Source: Pseudomonas pharyngis (GTDB taxonomy: Bacteria; Pseudomonadota; Gammaproteobacteria; Pseudomonadales; Pseudomonadaceae). Taken from it: DNA of 64,000 nucleotides. The stretch's first letter is position 1. Each line of letters begins with the position of its first letter. The position numbers and the translations under genes were made by a program. Location of the stretch: NCBI RefSeq assembly GCF_021602345.1, contig NZ_BQID01000015.1, positions 1-64,000 on the forward strand, read 5' to 3'. The notes beneath the pieces were generated by a model that was not told where the DNA came from, did no database searches, and saw only the letters and a program-made list of their open reading frames with translations. Positions 1 to 8,715 of the stretch are shown in pieces.

Positions 1-82
1 CATCCCGAACTCAGAAGTGAAACGATGCATCGCCGATGGTAGTGTGGGGTTTCCCCATGTGAGAGTAGGTCATCGTCAAGAT
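1..82 (+). rRNA. rrf: 5S ribosomal RNA, 3' part (5' end outside window)
   Basis: The first 82 bases match the last two thirds of a Pseudomonas 5S rRNA as I know it, with the conserved runs 'ccgaactcagaagtgaaac' and 'gatggtagtgtggggtttc' and the closing 'gtaggtcatcgtcaag'. The gene begins left of the window and is presumably the last gene of an rRNA operon. The exact mature 3' end (about 80-83) is estimated. Confidence 0.95.
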
Positions 83-91
83 TAAATTCCG

Positions 92-129
92 AAACCCCAA
101 TTGCGAAAGCAGTTGGGGTTTTGTTTTTT
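92..129 (+). terminator. Rho-independent terminator of the rRNA operon
   Basis: An AACCCCAA / TTGGGGTT stem with a short loop is followed by a T-rich run (TTTTGTTTTTT), about ten bases after the 5S rRNA end. Confidence 0.9.
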
Positions 130-303
130 CCGCAGGAAAGTGCCTGGAGGAAGCTGAAGCTCCAACCGTCACGATCGCAACCATTGGGGAAATCCCTCTG
201 AAATGACCGCCCGGTTTTTGGTATGGTGCAGCTCGTTTTTTAACGGACTGATGTCATGCCCAAGGATCGGCGCTCATTTTTTTGTCAAAGAGTGGCTGCA
301 GAA

Positions 304-2196
304 ATGCCCGAACCCATCCCAATCAAAGATCACGAAAAAGAGACGCGGCTGGTCAACAAACGCCTGATCGCCTGTGCCTTGTTCGTCTTCGCCATTAGTT
401 GCGCCTTGGTGGTGCGCCTGTACATCTTGCAAGTCGTCGAGTTCGACTACCACTCGACCATCTCCGAAAACAATCGTGTCCATGTCCTGCCGATCCCGCC
501 GACACGCGGCCTGATCTACGATCGCAACGGCGTGTTGCTGGCCGACAACCGTCCCAGCTACAACCTGACGATCACAAGAGAACGTGCGACGGACGTCAAC
601 CGGGAGCTGGATGAAGTCATCAACCTCCTGCACCTGCCCGCCGAAGACCGCGCAGTCTTCGACAAGGCCATGAAGCAGTCGCGTCACCCGTTTACACCAG
701 TGACGCTGTTCTATGAGCTGACCGAAGAACAGATCGCCGTGCTGGCAGTCAACGAGTTCCGCCTGCCGGGTCTGGATGTCGAGCCGCAATTCGTTCGTAA
801 CTATCCATTGGGCGCACACTTCGCACACTCGATCGGCTATGTCGGCCGTATCAACGAAAAAGAATCCAAGACTCTCGATTCTGTCGAATACCGTGGCACC
901 CAATCCATCGGCAAGACCGGTATCGAACGCTTCTACGAGCCGCAACTGCACGGCCACGTCGGTTACGAGGAAGTTGAGACCAATGCTCAGGGCCGCGTAC
1001 TGCGCGTGCTGAAACACACCGATCCGATACCCGGCAAAAACATCGTTCTGAGCCTTGACGTCAAACTCCAGGAAGCCGCCGAAGCCGCACTGGGCGACCG
1101 TCGCGGCTCGGTCGTTGCACTGGACCCCTCGACCGGAGAAGTGCTGGCCATGGTCAGCAACCCGAGCTTCGACCCCAATCTGTTCGTGACCGGTATCAGC
1201 TCCAAGGAATACTCCGCGCTGCGTGACTCCATTGACCGCCCGCTGTTCAACCGCGTGTTGCGCGGCCTGTACGCGCCCGGTTCGACGATCAAGCCAGAGG
1301 TGGCGATTGCCGGGCTCGACGCCGGCGTGGTCACGCCTCAGACCCGCGTCTTCGATCCGGGTTACTACCAACTGCCTGATTTCGATCACAAGTACCGCAA
1401 CTGGAACCACAGCGGCGACGGCTGGGTGGACATGGACGCCGCGATCATGCGCTCCAACGACACCTACTTCTACGACCTGGCGCACAAGCTCGGCATCGAT
1501 CGCCTGCACGACTACATGGCGATGTTCGGCCTCGGCGAGAAAGTCTCGCTCGACATGTTCGAGGAGTCACCCGGCCTGATGCCGTCCCAAGCCTGGAAAC
1601 GTGCAACTCGTCGTCAGGCCTGGTTCCCTGGCGAGACGGTGATTCTCGGTATCGGCCAGGGCTACATGCAAGTCACGCCACTGCAACTGGCCCAGGCCAC
1701 CGCGTTGATCGCCAACAAGGGCGTCTGGAACCGTCCGCATCTGGCCAAGACCGTCGACGGTGTAGCACCGGTGGACGAACACCCGATGCCGAATATCCTA
1801 CTAAAGGATCCCCGTGACTGGGAACAGGTCAATCATGGCATGCAGATGGTGATGCACGATGCCCGAGGCATTGCCCGTGCGGCGGCGGCCGGTGCGCAAT
1901 ACCGCATCGCCGGCAAGAGCGGTACGGCGCAGGTGGTGGCGATCAAGCAGGGCGAGCGCTACAACCGCGAGAAAACCCTCGAACGTCACCGTGACAACGC
2001 GTTGTTCGTTGGCTTTGCGCCCGCCGAACATCCGAAGATCGTGATCTCGGTGATGATCGAAAACGGCGAGGCCGGTGGCCGCGTTGCAGGTCCCGTAGTG
2101 CGGCAGATCATGGACGCCTGGCTACTCGACCAGGACGGTCACCTCAAGCCGCAATACGCGGCGCCGACCAAAGCGCCGGGCGATCCCCACGTGTAA
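304..2196 (+). CDS. mrdA: Penicillin-binding protein 2, peptidoglycan transpeptidase
   Basis: This class B PBP is the transpeptidase of the elongasome and is anchored in the inner membrane. From the chosen start the protein has 630 residues: a short cytoplasmic tail (MPEPIPIKDHEKE), one membrane helix near residues 20-40, a dimerisation domain with the PTRGLIYDRNG motif, and a penicillin-binding domain. The catalytic motifs are intact: SxxK at Ser327/Lys330, SND near residue 384 and KSG at 538-540. An in-frame ATG at 256 would add 16 residues, but the family starts at the MPEPI-like sequence. The gene stands alone directly after an rRNA operon, without rodA beside it. Many pseudomonads have a second mrdA copy, so this may be the stand-alone paralogue (inference). 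Confidence 0.93.
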   Translation: MPEPIPIKDHEKETRLVNKRLIACALFVFAISCALVVRLYILQVVEFDYHSTISENNRVHVLPIPPTRGLIYDRNGVLLADNRPSYNLTITRERATDVNRELDEVINLLHLPAEDRAVFDKAMKQSRHPFTPVTLFYELTEEQIAVLAVNEFRLPGLDVEPQFVRNYPLGAHFAHSIGYVGRINEKESKTLDSVEYRGTQSIGKTGIERFYEPQLHGHVGYEEVETNAQGRVLRVLKHTDPIPGKNIVLSLDVKLQEAAEAALGDRRGSVVALDPSTGEVLAMVSNPSFDPNLFVTGISSKEYSALRDSIDRPLFNRVLRGLYAPGSTIKPEVAIAGLDAGVVTPQTRVFDPGYYQLPDFDHKYRNWNHSGDGWVDMDAAIMRSNDTYFYDLAHKLGIDRLHDYMAMFGLGEKVSLDMFEESPGLMPSQAWKRATRRQAWFPGETVILGIGQGYMQVTPLQLAQATALIANKGVWNRPHLAKTVDGVAPVDEHPMPNILLKDPRDWEQVNHGMQMVMHDARGIARAAAAGAQYRIAGKSGTAQVVAIKQGERYNREKTLERHRDNALFVGFAPAEHPKIVISVMIENGEAGGRVAGPVVRQIMDAWLLDQDGHLKPQYAAPTKAPGDPHV

Positions 2197-3167
2197 CCTG
2201 CCGCAGCTTCACAGCACGGCTCACGCAAGCTGAGCATGTGCTGGAAGCTGTCGAGGAACACCGTTTCCGCCTGAGTCATCTTTTGCTCGCGATTCCACAG
2301 CAGCTGGATATCAAAATCCACCACCCCATCCTCCGGCGGCAAGCGCCACAACAAACCCTGTTCGACATCCCTTCGCACCAGGTGAATCGGTAGACAGCCA
2401 ATCCCGAACCCCGCACAGATCAGGCGGTAAATCTCTTCGAAACTGGTGGAGGATGCGACAATCTTGCCGGTAAAGCCCTGTTGATCACGAAACAGCGTCA
2501 ACGGCGAAAGATTGCCGCCGAGCTGATCACTGGTGAAGCTGACAAAGTTCTCTGCCGCGAGTTGCTCCAGCGTCAGATTCTGCTGCCCGAACAGCCGGTG
2601 CCGCTGCCCGCAAAAGTACGCATAGCGCTCACGAAACAAAACCCGTTGTTCCAGCCTCGGCTGCGGTAGACGACACAATCCGACACCTACCGTAGCGGTC
2701 TTTTGCAGCAATGAACTGATGATGTTCGAGCTGCCCATCACCTCGACTTCCAGCTCGATTTTCGGGTGAGTTTCGTGGAAATCCGCAAGAAACTCATCGT
2801 AATGCCGCGCCTGCACGCCACTGACGGTCAGAATGCGGATCTTGCCCACGACATCGTCATGACGGTTCTCGAGCACGGTGCCCAAACGGGAAATATCGCC
2901 GTAGATATCCGCCGCAATCCGCAGGACTTCTTCCCCGGTTTCCGTCAGATCAAAGCGCCTTCCACTGCGCGCAATCAACACACAATCCAGTTGTTCTTCG
3001 AGACGTTTCAACGCCTGGCTGACTGCCGACTGGGTAATGTGCAAGCGTGCAGCAGCACGGCTCATGCTGCCTTCCTGCCCTATCACCAGATACGTGCGGA
3101 GCAGGTTCCAGTCCAGCCGGTCATTGAGAAAACGCCGGCCAATCCAGGGATTTGCGGAGGAGGTCAT
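2139..3167 (-). CDS. LysR-family transcriptional regulator (paralogue 1)
   Basis: This 342-residue protein has an N-terminal winged helix-turn-helix (SMSRAAARLHITQSAVSQALKRLEEQL, about residues 34-58, written here as one family motif region) and a LysR substrate-binding domain. It is divergent from the MFS transporter at 3312 and should control it. It is similar along its whole length to the LysR protein at 6285-7220, starting from a shared LNDRLDWNLLRT segment. The C-terminus runs about 26 residues past the end of that paralogue and overlaps the 3' end of mrdA by 58 bases in antisense, suggesting loss of an ancestral stop codon. The ligand is unknown. Confidence 0.88.
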   Translation of the reverse strand: MTSSANPWIGRRFLNDRLDWNLLRTYLVIGQEGSMSRAAARLHITQSAVSQALKRLEEQLDCVLIARSGRRFDLTETGEEVLRIAADIYGDISRLGTVLENRHDDVVGKIRILTVSGVQARHYDEFLADFHETHPKIELEVEVMGSSNIISSLLQKTATVGVGLCRLPQPRLEQRVLFRERYAYFCGQRHRLFGQQNLTLEQLAAENFVSFTSDQLGGNLSPLTLFRDQQGFTGKIVASSTSFEEIYRLICAGFGIGCLPIHLVRRDVEQGLLWRLPPEDGVVDFDIQLLWNREQKMTQAETVFLDSFQHMLSLREPCCEAAAGYTWGSPGALVGAAYCGLR

Positions 3168-3180
3168 GTAGTAGCCACGC

Positions 3181-3235
3181 TAATAGTAAAGATAAGTTTT
3201 TGAAAATTGACTAATCCTTTCACGGAAGCGATAAA
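3181..3235 (+). promoter_or_regulatory. Promoter and probable LysR operator, first divergon
   Basis: A sigma-70 type promoter, TTGACT (3207-3212), 17-base spacer, GATAAA (3230-3235), precedes the MFS gene. The 36 bases from 3181 to 3216 align without gaps with 7246-7281 in front of the second MFS gene, sharing TAATA, ATAA and the block GAAAATTGACTAATC. The AT-rich part upstream of the -35 is the probable LysR binding site (inference). Confidence 0.7.
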
Positions 3236-3311
3236 GCCCACAAGCGCCACAGAGCGCGACCGTCAGCCGCCTCGACACCTGCCCAAAACTATAAATACAC
3301 AGGGTTCTTGC

Positions 3312-4613
3312 ATGCACACCACCGCTCAGCCGCGTCGCGCCGCGGCCGCTGCCTTCATTGGCACGACCATCGAGTTCTACGATTTCTACATCTACGCCAC
3401 CGCCGCCGCGCTGGTGCTCGGGCAAGTGTTCTTTCCCAGCAGCGACCCGGTGACCAGCACCCTCGCCGCGTTCGGCAGTTTTGCTGTCGGCTTCATCGCC
3501 CGCCCGATGGCCGGGATGGTGTTCGGTCATTTGGGCGATCGTCTCGGTCGCAAGAAAATGCTGCTGGTGACCATGGCGTTGATGGGCTTGGCCACGGCGG
3601 GTATCGGTATGTTGCCGAGCTACGCCAGCGTCGGCATCTGGGCGCCCATCGGACTGATCGCGTTGCGCCTGATTCAGGGCATTTCCGTCGGCGGCGAGTG
3701 GGGCGGGGCAGTGTTGATGGCTAGTGAGCACGCCCCGGCCAAGCGTAAAACCTTCTATGCCTCCTTTGCACAACTCGGCAGCCCGGCGGGTTTGCTGCTG
3801 GCGTTGATCGCGTTTCGACTGGTGACGTCGCTGTCGCCGGAAGACTTCCTCGCCTGGGGTTGGCGTCTACCGTTTCTTGCCAGCGGCGTGCTAATGATGG
3901 TCGGCCTGATGATCCGCTCCGGGGTGCATGAATCGCCGGAATTCGCCAAGGCCAAGGACAACAACGAAACCGCTAAATACCCAGTGAAAGACGTGATCCG
4001 TCAGTGCTGGCGGCAGATCCTGTTCGCCGCGGCCGCAGTCACCATCGGTTCGGCCGGGTTCTTCTTCACCAACACCTTCATGATCACCTACGTCACCCAA
4101 TATCAGGGCATTCCGCGCGCGACCATTCTCGACTGCCTGTTCCTGGTGACAGTCATTCAACTGCTGTCGCAACCGTTATCGGCACTGCTCGCCGAGCGTA
4201 TCGGCGAAGGCCGATTCCTGATGTTGGTGGCGTTGCTGTGCATGGGCACGCCGTACCCGATGTTCCTGCTGGTCGGCACTCAAAACATTCTGTTGATGAC
4301 CCTCGGCATCGCTGTCGCGGTGGTGATTCTTTCGGCATTGTACGCGGTGATTGCCGGGTACATGACCCAGGCCTTCCCGGTGCACCTGCGTTACTCGGGT
4401 ATTTCCATCGCTTACCAGTTGAGTTGTGCAGTGGCCGGCGGCACCACGCCGCTGATCGGCACGCTGCTGGCCAGCAAGTTCTCCGGACAGTGGCTGCCAT
4501 TGGCGGTGTTCTTCACGCTGCTGTCCGCCCTGTCTCTGATCGGTGTCTGCGGCCTCGCGCGCTTGCGGGCCAACCCGGTCGTCCTTCATACCAACAAAGA
4601 GGTGTATTCGTGA
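3312..4613 (+). CDS. MFS transporter, metabolite:H+ symporter family (paralogue 1)
   Basis: This 433-residue inner-membrane carrier has the hydrophobic pattern of 12 helices and the MHS-type N-terminus AAAAAFIGTTIEFYDFYIYATAAALV. The loop 2-3 signature appears as GHLGDRLGRKKML and the RLIQGISVGGEWGGA segment is typical of the shikimate/proline-betaine/dicarboxylate symporters. An upstream in-frame ATG at 3207 lies inside the promoter, so the ATG at 3312 is preferred. Its stop overlaps the GTG start of the next gene by four bases, so it is translationally coupled to the aldolase and dehydrogenase genes. The substrate cannot be read from the sequence; an organic acid is likely. Confidence 0.9.
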   Translation: MHTTAQPRRAAAAAFIGTTIEFYDFYIYATAAALVLGQVFFPSSDPVTSTLAAFGSFAVGFIARPMAGMVFGHLGDRLGRKKMLLVTMALMGLATAGIGMLPSYASVGIWAPIGLIALRLIQGISVGGEWGGAVLMASEHAPAKRKTFYASFAQLGSPAGLLLALIAFRLVTSLSPEDFLAWGWRLPFLASGVLMMVGLMIRSGVHESPEFAKAKDNNETAKYPVKDVIRQCWRQILFAAAAVTIGSAGFFFTNTFMITYVTQYQGIPRATILDCLFLVTVIQLLSQPLSALLAERIGEGRFLMLVALLCMGTPYPMFLLVGTQNILLMTLGIAVAVVILSALYAVIAGYMTQAFPVHLRYSGISIAYQLSCAVAGGTTPLIGTLLASKFSGQWLPLAVFFTLLSALSLIGVCGLARLRANPVVLHTNKEVYS

Positions 4614-5365
4614 GTAAGCCCGCCCACATTGACCCGATCGAATGGCAAGCCCGTTGCGAGCTCGCGGCGTTGTACCGATTGATCGCGCACTTTCGTATGA
4701 CCGACCTGATCGACACCCACATCACCCTGCGGATTCCGGGGCCTGAGCACCATTTCCTGATCAACCGCTACGGCGTGATTTTCGACCGCATGCGCGCCTC
4801 CGATCTGGTGCGCATCGATCAGGACGGGCGCATCGTCGATCCTGAGTACGCCGGGCATCGGGTCAACGCTGCCGGCTTCGTGATCCACTCGGCGATCCAC
4901 ATGGCGCGGCCGGATCTGAACTGCGTGATTCACACCCACACCGCCGCCGGCATGGCTGTCGCCGCGCAGAAACAGGGCCTGCTGCCGATCAGTCAACACG
5001 CGTTGAAGTTCTACGGAAAACTCGCTTACCACACCTACGAAGGTATCGCTCTGTCGCTGGACGAGCGCGATCGGTTGATCGCCGACCTCGGCCCGCACCG
5101 GGCGATGATCCTGCGCAATCACGGCCTGCTGGTCGGCGGTTCGAGCGTGGCCCAGGCATTCCAGGAAATCCACTTTCTGGAGCGCGCCTGCCAGGCTCAA
5201 GTGCAAGCGCTGGCCGGCGGTTGCGAGCTGCATTTCCCGTCGCCGGAAGTCTGTGCCCACACCGCCGAACAGTTCGACCGCGATGAGCAGGACAACATCA
5301 TCGACCTGGCCTGGGAGGCCGCATTGACCCTGATCGAATCCCAGCGCGAGTCCTATCTGTCATGA
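4610..5365 (+). CDS. Class II aldolase/adducin-family protein
   Basis: This 251-residue cytoplasmic enzyme has the zinc-site features of class II aldolases: the NCVIHTHTAAGMA histidine pair, a conserved glutamate region (YEGIAL) and RNHGLLVGG near residue 170. The family cleaves or epimerises short sugar phosphates or decarboxylates related acids; the specific reaction is not determined here. The start is a GTG at 4610 overlapping the MFS stop (GTGA) with an AAAGAGG ribosome site before it. Its own stop overlaps the next ATG (ATGA). The length is normal for the family. Confidence 0.87.
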   Translation: MSKPAHIDPIEWQARCELAALYRLIAHFRMTDLIDTHITLRIPGPEHHFLINRYGVIFDRMRASDLVRIDQDGRIVDPEYAGHRVNAAGFVIHSAIHMARPDLNCVIHTHTAAGMAVAAQKQGLLPISQHALKFYGKLAYHTYEGIALSLDERDRLIADLGPHRAMILRNHGLLVGGSSVAQAFQEIHFLERACQAQVQALAGGCELHFPSPEVCAHTAEQFDRDEQDNIIDLAWEAALTLIESQRESYLS

Positions 5366-6291
5366 ACACCGTTGCACTGATGTCCCGCGATACGCTGTTG
5401 CTCAAACAAATGCAGGAAGCTTTTGCCCGCTGTGCGCCGCAGCTTTCGGCGGTGCTGGCCGACGATCCCCGGGCGGCGACTGCGCAGATCGCGGCGTGCT
5501 GGTTTCCGCTGCCGGACAGCCTCGCCGCGTTGCCTAATCTGCAAGTGATTCACTCGGTCGCCGCCGGCATTGATCACCTGGAGCACGATCCGTCGTGCCC
5601 GGATTTGCCAGTGTGCAGGGTAGTTGATCCCGGCCATCGCCAAGGCATGACCGAGTATGTGCGCTGGGCGGTGATTCACTTTCATCGCGGCTTCGATCAA
5701 GTGCTCGAGCAACAACGCCAACAGCATTGGGAGCGACCGCTGCAACGCCCGGCCCGTGAGTTCCGGATCGGTGTGATGGGGCTCGGCTCGCTCGGCAGCG
5801 CGATTGCCCAAGACCTGGCCAGTGCCGGTTACGAGGTGCGTGGCTGGGCGCGCAGCAAAAAGGATTTACCGGGCGTGCAGACCTTTGCCGGCACCGGTGC
5901 CTTCCACCCGTTCCTCGACGGTGTGGAATTGCTGATCAATCTGTTGCCGCTGACTCACGAGACTCGCGGCATCCTCAATCGCCAGACTTTCGAGCACTTG
6001 GCAAACGGCGCGGCGCTGGTCAACGTCGGGCGCGGCGGGCACCTGAATATCGAGGATCTGCGACAAGCGCTGGCCCGTGGAAAACTGCGCGGGGCGCTGC
6101 TCGATGTCTTCGAACAGGAACCGCTGCCCGCCGATCATCCACTGTGGAAAACCCCGGGCGTGACCATCACTCCGCACATGGCTTCGGCAGCCTCCCACGA
6201 TTGCATCGCCGATCAGATCGCCGAGAACTTCCGCCGTTTGAATGCCGGCGAGCCGCTGCTCAACAGCGCGGATCGCCTGCTCGGTTACTGA
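5362..6291 (+). CDS. D-isomer-specific 2-hydroxyacid dehydrogenase (glyoxylate/hydroxypyruvate reductase type)
   Basis: This 309-residue NAD(P)H-dependent enzyme interconverts 2-hydroxy acids and 2-keto acids. It shows the nucleotide-binding GLGSLGSAIAQDLASAG segment, the arginine motif LVNVGRGGHLN, the glutamate motif DVFEQEPLP and the catalytic histidine in TITPHMAS, in family order. It resembles GhrA more than PdxB or SerA because it lacks extra C-terminal domains. It is the last gene of the MFS-aldolase-dehydrogenase operon and overlaps the 3' end of the convergent LysR gene by seven bases. It probably reduces or oxidises a product of the neighbouring aldolase (inference). Confidence 0.88.
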   Translation: MNTVALMSRDTLLLKQMQEAFARCAPQLSAVLADDPRAATAQIAACWFPLPDSLAALPNLQVIHSVAAGIDHLEHDPSCPDLPVCRVVDPGHRQGMTEYVRWAVIHFHRGFDQVLEQQRQQHWERPLQRPAREFRIGVMGLGSLGSAIAQDLASAGYEVRGWARSKKDLPGVQTFAGTGAFHPFLDGVELLINLLPLTHETRGILNRQTFEHLANGAALVNVGRGGHLNIEDLRQALARGKLRGALLDVFEQEPLPADHPLWKTPGVTITPHMASAASHDCIADQIAENFRRLNAGEPLLNSADRLLGY

Positions 6292-7220
6292 TCCGCCAGG
6301 CAGGCCTGCAAGCGTTCGATGAACAGCGTTTCGGCGCGGCTCAAGCGCTGGTCGCGGTTCCACAGCAGATGAATGTCGACATCGGCAATACCCTCGTGGG
6401 GCGGCAGGCGCCAGAGCAATCCGGCCTCGACGTCCGCTGCCACCACGTGCTCCGGCAGGCAACCGATACCGAACCCGGCGATCACCAGTCGCCGTACTTC
6501 TTCCAGGCTCGGCGATGACGCAACGATGCGTCCGCTGAAGCCCTGTTGATCGCGAAAAATCGTCAGCGGCGAGAGCATGCCGCCAATCTGGTCGCTGGTG
6601 AAACTGACGAAATTCTCACGCTGCAAATCGCCTTCGCCGATGTCCTGTCGGCCAAACAGCGCGTGGTGTTTGCCACAGAAGAACGCATAGCGTTGACGCA
6701 GAAACAGACGCTGTTCCAGACGCGGTTGCGGGCGGCGATTGAGGCTAAGGCCGAGCGTCGCGGTTTTCTCCTGAAGGGCGCTGACGATGTCCGAACTGCG
6801 CATCACATCGACCTCCAGATCCACCCGTGGATACTGCCGATGAAAGTCAGCGAGGAAGTCATCGAAGCGCTCGGAAAAGATCCGGCTGATGATCAGCAGT
6901 CGCACCTTGCCGATCACTTCGTCAGCTGGTTGCTCCAGCAGGCTGCTGACCTGGGACATTTGCCCGTAGATCTCGCCGGCCAGTTCGAAGATCTGCTCGC
7001 CGACTTCGGTGAGGGCAAAGCGTGGGCCGCGCCGGGCGATTAGCTGGCGACCCAGTTGCTCCTCCAGACGCTTGAGTGCCTGGCTCACCGCCGGCTGCGT
7101 CAGGTGCAGACGCGCGGCGGCGCGGCTGATGCTCAGCTCCTGGCCGATCACCCGGAAGGTGCGCAAAAGGTTCCAGTCCAGGCGGTCGTTGAGCAGGCGT
7201 TGGACATCGCGTTCGGCCAT
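6285..7220 (-). CDS. LysR-family transcriptional regulator (paralogue 2)
   Basis: This 311-residue LysR regulator has a clear N-terminal helix-turn-helix (ISRAAARLHLTQPAVSQALK) and a LysR substrate domain. It closely resembles the LysR protein at 2139-3167, sharing LNDRLDWNLLRT, PQPRLEQR, ENFVSFTSDQ and GFGIGCLP in the same order. It is divergent from the MFS gene at 7383. The shared DNA block in both intergenic regions suggests the two regulators recognise related sites and may cross-talk (inference). Confidence 0.9.
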   Translation of the reverse strand: MAERDVQRLLNDRLDWNLLRTFRVIGQELSISRAAARLHLTQPAVSQALKRLEEQLGRQLIARRGPRFALTEVGEQIFELAGEIYGQMSQVSSLLEQPADEVIGKVRLLIISRIFSERFDDFLADFHRQYPRVDLEVDVMRSSDIVSALQEKTATLGLSLNRRPQPRLEQRLFLRQRYAFFCGKHHALFGRQDIGEGDLQRENFVSFTSDQIGGMLSPLTIFRDQQGFSGRIVASSPSLEEVRRLVIAGFGIGCLPEHVVAADVEAGLLWRLPPHEGIADVDIHLLWNRDQRLSRAETLFIERLQACLADQ

Positions 7221-7245
7221 GGCGGCTCTCGATTATAAGGTGAGG

Positions 7246-7300
7246 TAATACTCGGAATAATAAATAGAAAATTGACTAATCATAGCCCCGGGACGATAAA
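7246..7300 (+). promoter_or_regulatory. Promoter and probable LysR operator, second divergon
   Basis: TTGACT (7272-7277), a 17-base spacer and GATAAA (7295-7300) form a good sigma-70 promoter for the MFS operon. The block 7246-7281 aligns without gaps with 3181-3216 of the first divergon. From the -35 to the -10 both spacing and hexamers are identical. Confidence 0.7.
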
Positions 7301-7382
7301 TCACCCCACGACAGGCGCCGCCAGAGCGCCTTGGATTTACGTTTTCCTCCTGCCAAAAAAACAATCAAAGGAGCCCGACCCA

Positions 7383-8693
7383 ATGAAGCCCCACGCTTCG
7401 AACCAGCCGCGCCGTGCGGCGGCCGCAGCCTTCATCGGCACCATGATCGAGTGGTACGACTTTTACATCTACGCCACCGCCGCCGCGCTGGTGTTCGGCG
7501 CGCTGTTCTTTCCCTCCGACGATCCGCTGTTCAGCACCATGGCGGCGTTCGGCACCTTCGCCGTGGGCTTCTTCGCCCGGCCGTTGGGCGGGATCATCTT
7601 CGGCCATATCGGCGACCGCATCGGCCGCAAGAAATCCCTGATCATCACGCTGCTCATGATGGGTGTGGTCACGGTGTGCATCGGTCTGCTGCCGACCTAC
7701 GCGCAGATCGGCGCGGCAGCACCGGTGCTGCTGATTCTGTTGCGCATCGTCCAGGGCATTGCCGTCGGTGGTGAGTGGGGCGGGGCGGTGTTGATGGCCG
7801 GTGAGCATGCGCCGAAGGGGCGGCGCAATTTCTTCGCCTCGTTCGCGCAACTGGGCAGTCCGGCGGGTCTGATCCTGTCGCTGCTGGCCTTCAGTGCCGT
7901 GACCCGTTTGCCGGAAGAAGACCTGATGAGCTGGGGCTGGCGCCTGCCGTTCCTCGCCAGTGCGCTGTTGCTGCTGGTGGGTCTGGCGATTCGTCTGGGC
8001 GTGAATGAGTCACCGGAATTCCTCGCCAGCCGCGAGCAGGCCAGCAAGCAAATCAAGAAAGAACAGGCGCCGGTAATGGAAGTCCTGCGCACCGCATGGC
8101 GCCCATTGTTGCTGTGCATCGGTGCCAACACGCTGGGCATCGCCGGGGTGTATTTCACCAACACCTTCATGATCGCCTACACCACTCAGCAACTGGCGCT
8201 GCCACGTTCGCTGATTCTCGAATGCCTGTTCTTCGTCGCGATCATCCAGTTCTGCATTCAGCCGCTGGCCGCGTGGACGGCGGAGAAGATCGGCGCGACG
8301 CGTTTCCTTTGCTTGGTATCGCTGCTGGCGATGGCCTCGCCGTATCCGATGTTCGTGCTGGTCAGCTCGGCCCAGGCGCCGCTGATCATCCTCGGCATCG
8401 CGCTGGCGGTGGTGTGCATGGCCTCGTTCTATGCGGTGATCGCCGGTTATGTCAGCGGCATGTTCGAGACCCGCGTGCGCTACACCGCGATCTCGTTGGC
8501 CTATCAGATCTGCGGCGCGGTGGCCGGTGGGCTGACGCCGCTGATCGGCACGATGCTCGCTCACAAGTTCACCGGGCAGTGGTGGCCGATGGCGGTGTTC
8601 TACAGCCTGATCGCCGGCATTTCGCTGGTGTGCGTGCTGTCCCTCGCCCGTCGTCACGCCAGTGCTCATCGCGCGGAACTGGCCCGTGCCTGA
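7383..8693 (+). CDS. MFS transporter, metabolite:H+ symporter family (paralogue 2)
   Basis: This 436-residue, 12-helix inner-membrane carrier is a close paralogue of the transporter at 3312: AAAAAFIGTMIEWYDFYIYATAAAL, GHIGDRIGRKKSL and RIVQGIAVGGEWGGA occur in the same places. The chosen ATG at 7383 has a GGAG ribosome site; the in-frame ATG at 7272 lies in the -35 box and is rejected. It is followed by an amidohydrolase and a deacetylase gene instead of aldolase and dehydrogenase, so after duplication it was linked to a different degradation route. The substrate is unknown. Confidence 0.9.
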   Translation: MKPHASNQPRRAAAAAFIGTMIEWYDFYIYATAAALVFGALFFPSDDPLFSTMAAFGTFAVGFFARPLGGIIFGHIGDRIGRKKSLIITLLMMGVVTVCIGLLPTYAQIGAAAPVLLILLRIVQGIAVGGEWGGAVLMAGEHAPKGRRNFFASFAQLGSPAGLILSLLAFSAVTRLPEEDLMSWGWRLPFLASALLLLVGLAIRLGVNESPEFLASREQASKQIKKEQAPVMEVLRTAWRPLLLCIGANTLGIAGVYFTNTFMIAYTTQQLALPRSLILECLFFVAIIQFCIQPLAAWTAEKIGATRFLCLVSLLAMASPYPMFVLVSSAQAPLIILGIALAVVCMASFYAVIAGYVSGMFETRVRYTAISLAYQICGAVAGGLTPLIGTMLAHKFTGQWWPMAVFYSLIAGISLVCVLSLARRHASAHRAELARA

Positions 8694-8715
8694 CCCGGAA
8701 TTTCAGGAGAACCTC

